A stretch of DNA of 18,290 nt. It comes from Pseudomonadota bacterium (lineage in GTDB: Bacteria; Pseudomonadota; Alphaproteobacteria; Rhizobiales; Hyphomicrobiaceae). The DNA lies in NCBI GenBank assembly GCA_023430845.1, contig JAEYYJ010000445.1:1-18290 (forward strand), written 5' to 3'. A model generated the notes under the pieces. That model was not told the origin of the DNA, did not search any database, and worked only from the letters and a program-made list of their open reading frames with translations. Every line of letters begins with the position of its first letter. Position 1 is the stretch's first letter. This document shows positions 1 to 6,201 of the stretch, piece by piece. Both the position numbers and the translations under genes were made by a program.

Positions 1-914
1 TGCTCGACGAGCTTGTCAACGGCGGCCCCGAGCGCGACATTCGCCGTGATGCCCGAATAGCCATCCGAGCCGCCGCATTGCAGGGCGAGTGTCAGCTCTG
101 ATGCGGGAATGGTTTCGCGGCGTGCGGTATTCACCCTTGGCAGCATTTCCTTGATGGCCTCGACACCTGCGGCAACAGTCTTCTTCGTGCCGCCGACCTC
201 CTGAATGGTAAACGTTCGGAAGGTGTCGCTTTCCTTGATGCCCGTCTGCTCCATGAAGGCCTTGATCTGGAAGCCCTCACAGCCGAGGCCGACCATCACC
301 ACGCCACCCATGTTCGGGTTCGCGGCATAGCCCCACTGCGTGCGTTTCAGCACTTCGTAGCCCTCGCCCTTGAGGTCGAGCGCGCAGCCCGTGCCGTGAA
401 CGAGTGGAATGATGCCGTCGATATTCGGGTACTGGTCGAGAATGCCAGACTGTTCAATTTCACGCGCCATGAAGCGGGCGACGCTGGCGGAACAGTTAAC
501 GCTGGTGAGTACGCCGATGTAGTTGCGCGTGCCGGCCCGGCCGTTGGCGCGCCGATAGCCCTCGAATGTCGCGCGCGCCTCGACAGGAAGAAGCGGCTCC
601 TGCTTGGCCTCCTTCGCAAAAGCATAATCGCGGTCGAACTCGCCGAACGCGCAGTTGTGCGTGTGGATGTGCGTCCCGGGCAAAATCATTTCGGTCGCAA
701 AGCCGATGATCTGGCCGAACTTCAGGACAGGCGCGCCCTTCTCGATCGACACCGTCGCCATCTTGTGACCGCGTGGCACGCGCCCCGTGGCGACAATCCC
801 CTGCGCGCGCGCACCTTGCGGGATCTGGTCGACGGCCACGATCACGTTGTCGCTCGCGTGAAGACGCAGGCTTCTTGGCTCGGCCTTGGGCTGGGCGCTT
901 GGTTGATCCTGCAT
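1..914 (-). CDS. UxaA-family altronate/galactarate-type dehydratase (SAF + UxaA), C-terminus cut off
   Basis: The reverse strand reads open for 304 codons from ATG at 914 to the window edge. The N-terminus (about residues 15-90) is a SAF domain with the IHTHN motif at 83-87. The UxaA core follows, with GYRRANGRAGTRNYIGVL from 119, HGTGC at 173-177, VGLGCEG at 208-214 and CGGSDGYSGITAN at 280-292. Known members dehydrate sugar acids such as altronate or galactarate, using an iron centre, in the cytoplasm. Full-length fused members run to roughly 500 residues, so about two fifths is missing. The start is set by GAGGGAG 8 nt upstream; a GTG directly before the ATG is an alternative. Substrate cannot be assigned: altronate, galactarate and other hydroxy-acid dehydratases share these motifs, so no symbol is given. 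Family assignment is firm, substrate is not. Confidence 0.93.
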   Translation of the reverse strand, partial: MQDQPSAQPKAEPRSLRLHASDNVIVAVDQIPQGARAQGIVATGRVPRGHKMATVSIEKGAPVLKFGQIIGFATEMILPGTHIHTHNCAFGEFDRDYAFAKEAKQEPLLPVEARATFEGYRRANGRAGTRNYIGVLTSVNCSASVARFMAREIEQSGILDQYPNIDGIIPLVHGTGCALDLKGEGYEVLKRTQWGYAANPNMGGVVMVGLGCEGFQIKAFMEQTGIKESDTFRTFTIQEVGGTKKTVAAGVEAIKEMLPRVNTARRETIPASELTLALQCGGSDGYSGITANVALGAAVDKLVE

Positions 915-1033
915 CACGGGCTCTCCCTCGAGATTTGGATTGTTCTTAATCCATATTCAGCGCCCGCGGGGCCTCGGCGTCAATTGCCCGATCACCAACT
1001 TTCACGCGCTCAATCGCGCCGCCTCAACTCGAT

Positions 1034-1047
1034 TCACGCGCGCGTGA
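1034..1047. promoter_or_regulatory. 14-bp perfect palindrome in the divergent intergenic region
   Basis: The sequence TCACGCGCGCGTGA is its own reverse complement. The half TTCACGCG also occurs at 1011-1018, 22 bp upstream of the copy at 1033-1040, which would put the two on the same DNA face. The site lies between the start of the UxaA-type gene (914, minus) and the small exported protein (1205, plus), so it could be an operator for either. No regulator is assigned. CG-repeat palindromes also arise by chance in GC-rich DNA. Confidence 0.3.
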
Positions 1048-1204
1048 GGCCCCCTAGGCGCGAAATGGCCGGGCCCCATATACGCCTTCAGTGACACCGC
1101 AATGACGGTTGCACTGGCCTCTGGGCTCAGAACCACGGGGGCAATGAGAAATCACTCGAGGCAGAATTCCCCAGACAAACCCGGGGATGAAACGGAGAAA
1201 AGCT

Positions 1205-1441
1205 ATGAAGACGATCCTGAGCACTCTTGTCGCAGTTGGCGTTCTGGCCGGTGCCGCGAACGCCCAGACATATGATCCATTCAGGGACCCGAGCCTGGCG
1301 CTGCCGCGCTCCGAGGTTGTGAGCGGTGACCAGTTCCGTGAGGCGCTTCCCCGCTCCGAGGTGATCAGCGGCGATCAGTTCCGCGACGCGGTTCCGCACA
1401 TCGAGGACGTGTTCCCGGACATCACGGTCGCGACGCCTTAA
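1205..1441 (+). CDS. Small exported protein with a tandem 15-residue repeat
   Basis: This 78-residue protein has an N-terminal signal peptide: MKTILSTLVAVGVLAGAANA, cleavage likely after ANA and before QTYDPF. The mature part holds two near-identical 15-residue units, LPRSEVVSGDQFREA and LPRSEVISGDQFRDA, then a decayed third beginning VPHIEDVFPD. The start at 1205 is chosen over 1187 because GGAG sits 7 nt upstream and the signal peptide begins there. A strong terminator follows the stop, so it is probably a single-gene transcript. The mature peptide is acidic and has no cysteine. I do not recognise the family. It should act in the periplasm or outside the cell; no function is inferred. Confidence 0.75.
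   Translation: MKTILSTLVAVGVLAGAANAQTYDPFRDPSLALPRSEVVSGDQFREALPRSEVISGDQFRDAVPHIEDVFPDITVATP
1301..1390 (+). repeat. Two tandem 45-bp in-frame repeat units
   Basis: Units at 1301-1345 and 1346-1390 encode LPRSEV[VI]SGDQFR[ED]A. Most differences between the DNA copies are silent third-position changes, so the unit looks selected at protein level. A partial third unit (VPHIEDVF) follows from 1391. Confidence 0.85.
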
Positions 1442-1473
1442 TCGTCCCGACCGAAGGACACCCTCATAAACTC

Positions 1474-1506
1474 AGCGGCCCGGGATTACCGGGCCGCTTA
1501 ATTTTT
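1474..1506 (+). terminator. Rho-independent terminator after the repeat protein
   Basis: AGCGGCCCGG (1474-1483) pairs perfectly with CCGGGCCGCT (1489-1498) around a 5-nt loop, GATTA. The stem is followed by TTAATTTTT (1498-1506). It starts 33 nt after the stop codon at 1441. Confidence 0.9.
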
Positions 1507-1530
1507 GTGGAGCTTTGTTTACCGGCGGGC

Positions 1531-1779
1531 TCAGGCGCGGCGATCGCGCGGTCCGCTCATGCGGCGACGTAGCTTCGGCAAGGCGGGCCCCGGCGGCACG
1601 TGGCGCGTACGGCTTCCTGCTGCCCGCCAACCGGCCAAGCCAGCCATTGTCAGCGCCGCAAGCAGCAGCACCATCGTCATAGCCATCGTATTCGGGTGGG
1701 CTGCGATGCTCGCGCCGCCCGGGCCGATGATGCTGCCCGTCGTCACTGCTGCGAACGCAATCTGTATCGTTCCATCCAT
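1531..1779 (-). CDS. Possible small membrane protein (hypothetical)
   Basis: This 82-codon frame starts at ATG 1779. It has one clear hydrophobic segment near the middle (TMAMTMVLLLAALTMAGLAG) and a basic, Pro/Arg-rich C-terminus, as expected for a single-span inner-membrane protein with the tail inside. Codon third positions are GC-rich like the neighbours. The ribosome site is weak (AGG about 9 nt upstream). Overlapping frames on the plus strand (1505-2008) are longer but look like random Arg/Ser-rich translation. No family is recognised, so this is a tentative call. Confidence 0.42.
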   Translation of the reverse strand: MDGTIQIAFAAVTTGSIIGPGGASIAAHPNTMAMTMVLLLAALTMAGLAGWRAAGSRTRHVPPGPALPKLRRRMSGPRDRRA

Positions 1780-2025
1780 GGCGCAAACCTGCCAATCTCA
1801 CTGGTGTAAATGTGTGAAAAGCATCGCTCGCTTTTCGCCACGGAAACTAATCCTTTCTTTAAGAGGATCCGAGCGCATTCTGCGGACAGGGTTGCCAAAG
1901 TATTGCTGCGCGTGCCGACTGCAGGCATCTTCGCGCACCGGGTTGTTGCTGCGCCGACGTCGCCACAGCCGGGCGGAAATGCCAAGATCGGCAGCCGAAC
2001 TGCCGTAGTCAAAGGGGAGGGCACC
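1780..2025. other. Gap upstream of the PaaK-like ligase, no recognised gene
   Basis: The ligase frame stays open back to 1810, but the extra N-terminus (MCEKHRSLF...) has no similarity I recognise and ends in the strong ribosome site at 2014-2020. I read this stretch as promoter and leader DNA for the ligase and for the small minus-strand frame. No convincing promoter hexamers or hairpins were found. Confidence 0.4.
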
Positions 2026-3276
2026 GTGGCCAACGAGTTCCTGGATCATCTGGAGACGCGCGATCCAGATGCGCGCGCGCGATCGCAATTCGGCCTGCTG
2101 CCCGACCTCGTACGCAATGCGATCGCCGGCGCGCCCGGCTGGGCAGATCATCTCGCCGGCATCGATCCCGCGACGCTCACAAGCCGCGAGGCACTCGCCA
2201 AGCTTCCACTTCTGCGCAAGGGCGCGCTGCATAGTCTTCAGGTCGGGCGCCCGCCGTTCGGAGGTTTCAACATTTCGAGCGGTCCCGCGGTCGGTCGCAT
2301 CTTCATGTCGCCCGGTCCGATCTTCGAGCCCGAGGGCCTCGGCGCGGACTGGTGGCGCTCGGCGCGCGCGCTTTTCGCGGCAGGCGTCCGCGAAGGCGAC
2401 ATTATCCACAATACCTTCGCCTATCACCTCACACCCGGCGGCTGGCTCCTCGATGCCGGCGCACGCGCCCTCGGTTGCACCGTCATCGCCGCCGGTCCCG
2501 GCAACACCGAGCAGCAACTCGAAGCGATCCAGCATCTGAAGCCGACAGTTTATGTCGGCGTGCCCGACTATCTGAAGATCCTGCTCGACAAAGCGGCCGA
2601 GGCCGGCAAGGACGCCTCCTCGATCAAACGCGCGCTCGTCTCGGGCGGCGCGCTCTTTCCGTCGCTGCGCGCCGAATATGCTGAACGTGGGGTTGCAGTA
2701 TGCCAAGCCTACGCGATCGCGGATGTCGGCAACATCGCCTACGAGAGCCCAGGCCCCGATGGCGCCGTCGAAGGCATGATCGTGGATGAAGGTGTGATCA
2801 TCGAGATCGTGCGGCCCGGCACGGGCGATCCTGTGCCCGAAGGCGAAGTCGGCGAAGTTGTCGTCACCGCCTTCAATCGCGACTATCCGATGATCCGCCT
2901 TGCGACCGGCGATCTTTCCGCAGTGCTGCCCGGCCGTTCGCCGTGCGGGCGCACGAACATGCGCATTCGCGGCTGGCTCGGTCGCGCGGATCAGACGACC
3001 AAGGTCAAAGGCATGTTCGTTCATCCCGAGCAGGTCGCCGAAGTCGCCAAGCGCTTTCCCGAGCTCGGCCGTGTCCGTCTCGTCGTCACGCGCGCGGGTG
3101 AGCAGGATGTCATGACGCTGAAGGCCGAAGCATCCGGCGAGGATGCCGCCCTTGCCGCGCGCATCGGCGAGGCTGTGCAGCACGCCACGAAGCTCAAGTC
3201 GACCGTCGAAATCGTCGCGCCCGGCACGCTGCCGAACGACGGCAAGGTCATCGCCGACGATCGAAGTTACGGGTGA
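2026..3276 (+). CDS. PaaK-like AMP-dependent acyl/aryl-CoA ligase (phenylacetate-CoA ligase family)
   Basis: This 416-residue protein belongs to the adenylate-forming family related to phenylacetate-CoA ligase (PaaK, about 430-440 residues). The family activates a carboxylic acid with ATP and then transfers it to CoA. The start is GTG 2026, with GGGGAGG 5 nt upstream; its N-terminus (FLDHLETRDPDAR) is typical of PaaK. Visible elements are the LPLLRKG segment at 60-66, TYHLTP-like FAYHLTPGG in the centre, the TGD motif at 294-296, and a C-terminal subdomain with KVKGMFVHPEQV from 326. The usual Ser/Thr/Gly P-loop (SSGTTG) is replaced by SSGPAVGRIFMSPG at 84-97. It converges on a branched-chain amino acid type ABC binding protein, a common companion of aromatic-acid catabolic ligases. 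The substrate is unknown. The family call is firm, the activity less so. Confidence 0.88.
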   Translation: MANEFLDHLETRDPDARARSQFGLLPDLVRNAIAGAPGWADHLAGIDPATLTSREALAKLPLLRKGALHSLQVGRPPFGGFNISSGPAVGRIFMSPGPIFEPEGLGADWWRSARALFAAGVREGDIIHNTFAYHLTPGGWLLDAGARALGCTVIAAGPGNTEQQLEAIQHLKPTVYVGVPDYLKILLDKAAEAGKDASSIKRALVSGGALFPSLRAEYAERGVAVCQAYAIADVGNIAYESPGPDGAVEGMIVDEGVIIEIVRPGTGDPVPEGEVGEVVVTAFNRDYPMIRLATGDLSAVLPGRSPCGRTNMRIRGWLGRADQTTKVKGMFVHPEQVAEVAKRFPELGRVRLVVTRAGEQDVMTLKAEASGEDAALAARIGEAVQHATKLKSTVEIVAPGTLPNDGKVIADDRSYG

Positions 3277-3279
3277 GGT

Positions 3280-3310
3280 GCATTGAGGAAGCTCACGGCT
3301 TCCTCAATGC
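3280..3310. terminator. Hairpin between convergent genes, likely bidirectional terminator
   Basis: GCATTGAGGAAGC (3280-3292) and GCTTCCTCAATGC (3298-3310) are a perfect 13-bp inverted repeat with a 5-nt loop. It begins 3 nt past the ligase stop and ends 12 nt before the stop of the convergent binding-protein gene. Neither side has a strong T-run, so intrinsic strength is uncertain, but the placement fits a shared terminator. Confidence 0.7.
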
Positions 3311-3322
3311 GCCTACTTCATA

Positions 3323-4531
3323 TCACTTCTTCACGAGCGGGCACTTGCTCTGCTCGAGCGGCTGCGCGGCCTGATCGCCCGGGATGGTGCGCAGGATCTT
3401 GTAGTAGTCCCAGGGACCCTTCGATTCCTTCTCGCTCTTCACCTCGACGAGATACATGTCGTGGATCAGGCGACCGTCCGCGCGGATTTTGCCGCCCTTG
3501 GCGAAGAAATCATCGACCGGCATCTCGCGCATCTTTGCAGCGACGGCCTTGGCTTCGTCCGTGCCAGCGGCCTTGACGGCCTTGAGGTAGTGCATCACCG
3601 AGGAATAGACGCCGGCCTGGACCATGCCGGGCTTGCGCTTCGTCTGTGCTTCGAAGCGCTTGGCGAATTCGCGGCTGCCCTCGTCGCGATCCCAGTAGTA
3701 GGCGGTCGTCGCGATGAGGCCGCGCGCACCCTTCAGGCCCATGGCGTGGACGTCAGTGATGACGATGACGAGCCCGACGAGCTTCTGGCCACCTTCCGTG
3801 ATGCCGAACTCGCTCGCCTGCTTGACCGCATTGACCGTATCGAGACCGCCGTTCGCGAGACCGATGATGGGCGCCTTCGAACCCTGCGCCTGCAGCAGGA
3901 ACGATGAGAAGTCGCTGGTGCCCGTCGGATGGCGAACCTGCCCGACGACCTTGCCGCCTTTCGATGTGACCTCAGCCGTGAGATCCGCCGCCATGGAGTG
4001 GCCGAACGCATAGTCGGCAACCAGCAGGAACCATTCCTTGCCGCCTTCCTGAACGATGGCGCGCGCGCTGCCGATCGCCTGCGAGTAGGTATCGAAAGTC
4101 CAATGGAAACCGTTCGGCGAGCAGTCCTCGTTGGTGAGGCGCGTCGTTGCCGGACCGGAAAATAGCGCGATGCGATCGCGCTCGCGGGCGAGGTTCTGAA
4201 TTGCGAGCGCGACAGCCGAGTTCGTGAGATCGGCGAACGCGTCGACGCCATCGACATCGATCCACTGACGCGCGGTCGACGCGGCTAGGTCGACCTTGTT
4301 TTGATGATCGGCGGAAAGGATCTCGATCGGCTTACCGAGGACCGTGCCGCCGAAATCCTCGACGGCCATGCGCGCGGCGAGCACCGATCCCGTCCCGCCG
4401 AAGTCCGCATACAGGCCCGACTGATCGTTGAGCACGCCGATCTTCACGGCATCGCCGGAGATCTGCGCATTTGCACTGCCCGCCCCAAGACAGACCGCTG
4501 CTGATACGAGGCCGACTATCAATGAACGCAT
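3323..4531 (-). CDS. ABC transporter substrate-binding protein, branched-chain amino acid/amide type
   Basis: This 402-residue periplasmic binding protein is of the Leu/Ile/Val receptor type (Peripla_BP_6 fold). Residues 1-22 are a signal peptide ending SANA before QISGDAVKIG. The mature protein opens with VKIGVLNDQSGLYADFGG, the typical first strand and ligand loop, followed by SADHQNK and the TNSAVAL and FSGPATT segments. Known relatives deliver amino acids, amides, urea or aromatic acids to LivHMGF-like permeases. No permease or ATPase gene is in the window, so it is an orphan here. The start at 4531 has GGGAG 9 nt upstream. A cluster of repeated half-sites lies just upstream (4560-4610). 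The neighbouring CoA ligase suggests a carboxylic-acid ligand, but this is inference. Confidence 0.93.
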   Translation of the reverse strand: MRSLIVGLVSAAVCLGAGSANAQISGDAVKIGVLNDQSGLYADFGGTGSVLAARMAVEDFGGTVLGKPIEILSADHQNKVDLAASTARQWIDVDGVDAFADLTNSAVALAIQNLARERDRIALFSGPATTRLTNEDCSPNGFHWTFDTYSQAIGSARAIVQEGGKEWFLLVADYAFGHSMAADLTAEVTSKGGKVVGQVRHPTGTSDFSSFLLQAQGSKAPIIGLANGGLDTVNAVKQASEFGITEGGQKLVGLVIVITDVHAMGLKGARGLIATTAYYWDRDEGSREFAKRFEAQTKRKPGMVQAGVYSSVMHYLKAVKAAGTDEAKAVAAKMREMPVDDFFAKGGKIRADGRLIHDMYLVEVKSEKESKGPWDYYKILRTIPGDQAAQPLEQSKCPLVKK

Positions 4532-4559
4532 GTTTGTTTACTCCCTAGGGTCTAGTTCA

Positions 4560-4610
4560 GATTGTGCGATTGAACTCGCGCAATCCCACCTATCGCACAA
4601 CCGTGCAATC
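4560..4610. promoter_or_regulatory. Cluster of GATTGYGCG-like half-sites upstream of the binding-protein gene
   Basis: GATTGTGCGA (4560-4569) and TCGCGCAATC (4576-4585) form an inverted repeat with one mismatch and a 6-nt spacer. Related direct copies follow: CGCACAACC (4594-4602) and CGTGCAATC (4602-4610). A CCTAGG core lies on each side (about 4544 and 4613). The cluster starts 28 bp upstream of the minus-strand ATG at 4531, where an operator or activator site is expected. The binding factor is unknown. Confidence 0.45.
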
Positions 4611-4653
4611 AGCCTAGGAGCGATGTCGAAATGAGGGGACGATCCGTATAAGC

Positions 4654-5139
4654 TCAGGACGAGGCCGGCGGCTCGACGTACGGCGCTTCCGACGCGCGCG
4701 CGAGTGCTTCGGCAATGCGTACGCTGTCGAGGTCGTCCTTGTGGATGACGTCCACGGCGCCCGCCTTGACCAGCATCGCGCGGCGCAGCCGATCGACCTG
4801 CCCGCTCACGACGATGATGGGCCCCGTATACCCGCAGCGCCGAAGAAACGGGATGGTGTGCGTCGCGTTGTCGGACGGCTTCAGGTAGTCGTCGAGAAAG
4901 ATCAGCTCGGGCTTGCGCTCGATGACGCAATCCAGTGCGGAGCCGAGCGTGCGTGCGCGGCGCACCTCGATGGCATAGCCGAACATGATGTGGAGCGTGG
5001 CGCGCAGCCGGTCCGCGTCGAAATTCTCGTCCTCGACGATGAGCACGTCCGCGAGTTGCCGGCCATCCTGCTGGGACTTCGCCGCATCGCTTTTGCGCGC
5101 GAGGAAGGTGCCACCACGCCCCTTCAAGTCCTCAACCAT
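4654..5139 (-). CDS. Stand-alone response-regulator receiver-domain protein
   Basis: The 161-residue protein has an N-terminal extension of about 28 residues, then one CheY-like receiver domain and a short tail. VLIVEDENFDADRL (32-45) carries the acidic pair of the Mg site. LIFLDDYLKP (79-88) carries the phospho-acceptor, most likely Asp84 by spacing to Pro88. VVSGQ holds the conserved Ser/Thr position and VIHKDDL the conserved Lys. There is no DNA-binding or enzymatic output domain, so it probably acts by protein contact, for example in a phosphorelay. No histidine kinase is in the window. The start at 5139 has GGAGGAG 11 nt upstream. It is transcribed toward the ABC binding protein with 122 nt between them, and may or may not share its transcript. 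Confidence 0.85.
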   Translation of the reverse strand: MVEDLKGRGGTFLARKSDAAKSQQDGRQLADVLIVEDENFDADRLRATLHIMFGYAIEVRRARTLGSALDCVIERKPELIFLDDYLKPSDNATHTIPFLRRCGYTGPIIVVSGQVDRLRRAMLVKAGAVDVIHKDDLDSVRIAEALARASEAPYVEPPASS

Positions 5140-5261
5140 CGTCCCAAGATCTCCTCCGACATGCCAGCGCGCAGCGTGCGCCCACAGGCATCTCTAACCT
5201 TGCAAGCCGATTGAGGCAAAACGTCAATGATCATGATGGTGTTCGCGAGCCTCGAAATGCC

Positions 5262-5287
5262 GAACGCCCCGGCGCTGCGGGGCGTTC
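5262..5287 (-). terminator. Probable terminator of the phaA-phaB transcript
   Basis: GAACGCCCC (5262-5270) and GGGGCGTTC (5279-5287) form a perfect 9-bp stem with an 8-nt loop. It lies 58 nt past the phaB stop in the direction of transcription. The following minus-strand bases are GGCATTTCG, only a short T-run. The rest of the 5140-5345 gap shows no gene. Confidence 0.6.
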
Positions 5288-5345
5288 TGATGAACTCGGG
5301 TCAAAAGGTAAATGGCGCTGTGACGGCCGAATCAGACCACCCCGA

Positions 5346-6074
5346 TTACGTCGCCATATACTGGCCACCGTTGGCATCGAGGCAGGCGCCGGTGATGAAA
5401 CCGGCATCGTCCGAGGCGAGGAAAACGACGCAGCGCGCGATCTCCTCGGCCCCACCGAGCCGTCCGACGGGAATTTGCGGGATGATCTTGGTGTCCAGGA
5501 TCTCCTTGGGCACCGCCGCCACCATCTCGGTATTGATATAGCCTGGCGCGATCACATTGGCCGTGATGCCCTTGGCGGCCCCTTCGAGTGCAATGGCTTT
5601 CGAGAAGCCGACGAGGCCCGCTTTGGCTGCTGCGTAGTTGGCCTGGCCGAACTGCCCCTTGCGGCCGTTGATGGAGGAGATCGAAATGATGCGCCCGAAA
5701 CTGCGCGCGCGCATGCTGTCGATCACCAGCCGGCTCATGTTGAATGCGGAGTCGAGATTCGTGCGGATGACGTCGGTCCAGTACGCGCGCGTCATGCGAT
5801 GAAGGGCTGCGTCGCGTGTGATGCCGGCATTGTTCACCAGCACGTCGATGGGACCGAGATCGCGCGTGATCTGCGCGACCGCTTTCTCGCAGGCATCGTA
5901 GTCACCGACGTCGAACTTGTAGACGGGGATGCCGCTCTCGGCCTGGAACTTCTGTGCGGCGGCGTCATTGCCGGCATACGTTGCCGCGACGCGAAATCCC
6001 GCTTTCTTCATTCCCAGCGAAATGGCCTCGCCGATACCACGAGTACCGCCAGTCACCACTGCCACACGCGCCAT
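5346..6074 (-). CDS. phaB: Acetoacetyl-CoA reductase PhaB
   Basis: This 242-residue short-chain dehydrogenase reduces acetoacetyl-CoA to (R)-3-hydroxybutyryl-CoA, usually with NADPH, as the second step of PHB synthesis in the cytoplasm. The cofactor loop TGGTRGIG is at 8-15, NNAG at 81-84, and the catalytic Ser134-Tyr147-Lys151 set sits within ISISSINGRKG and QFGQANYAAAK. The GQFGQ-Y substrate-loop pattern and the C-terminus NGGQYMAT are typical of PhaB rather than FabG. Length matches the family. AGAGG lies 9 nt upstream of the ATG. It follows phaA on the same strand after 127 nt containing an inverted repeat, so the two are probably co-transcribed in part. Confidence 0.95.
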   Translation of the reverse strand: MARVAVVTGGTRGIGEAISLGMKKAGFRVAATYAGNDAAAQKFQAESGIPVYKFDVGDYDACEKAVAQITRDLGPIDVLVNNAGITRDAALHRMTRAYWTDVIRTNLDSAFNMSRLVIDSMRARSFGRIISISSINGRKGQFGQANYAAAKAGLVGFSKAIALEGAAKGITANVIAPGYINTEMVAAVPKEILDTKIIPQIPVGRLGGAEEIARCVVFLASDDAGFITGACLDANGGQYMAT

Positions 6075-6151
6075 TACTCGTTTCCTCTCCCTGTGGGCCG
6101 AATAATTCGACCCTTATAGTTTTATCGTTGCGTCGCCGTTGTTCTCGCTCA

Positions 6152-6188
6152 AACCACAGGCAGCACGCATAAAGTACCGCCTGTGGTT
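6152..6188. repeat. 10-bp inverted repeat between phaA and phaB
   Basis: AACCACAGGC (6152-6161) and GCCTGTGGTT (6179-6188) are perfect inverted copies with a 17-nt spacer. The site lies 14 nt beyond the phaA stop and 78 nt upstream of the phaB start. In the phaA transcript the second arm runs into TTTGAG, so it could act as a leaky terminator, a processing hairpin or an operator for an internal phaB promoter. Confidence 0.5.
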
Positions 6189-6201
6189 AATTCCGCCGGT
6201 C

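Noticed and set aside
396..1094. A 232-codon plus-strand frame near the left edge
   Set aside because: It is antisense to the UxaA-family gene, whose motifs are unambiguous.
1743..2033. A 96-codon minus-strand frame upstream of the ligase
   Set aside because: It overlaps the promoter and start of the ligase, has no recognisable domain, and has weaker codon character than the membrane-protein candidate at 1531-1779.
1798..3183. A 461-codon minus-strand frame opposite the PaaK-like ligase
   Set aside because: The protein is Asp/Arg/Ala-rich shadow translation. The opposite strand carries clear ligase motifs and a strong ribosome site.
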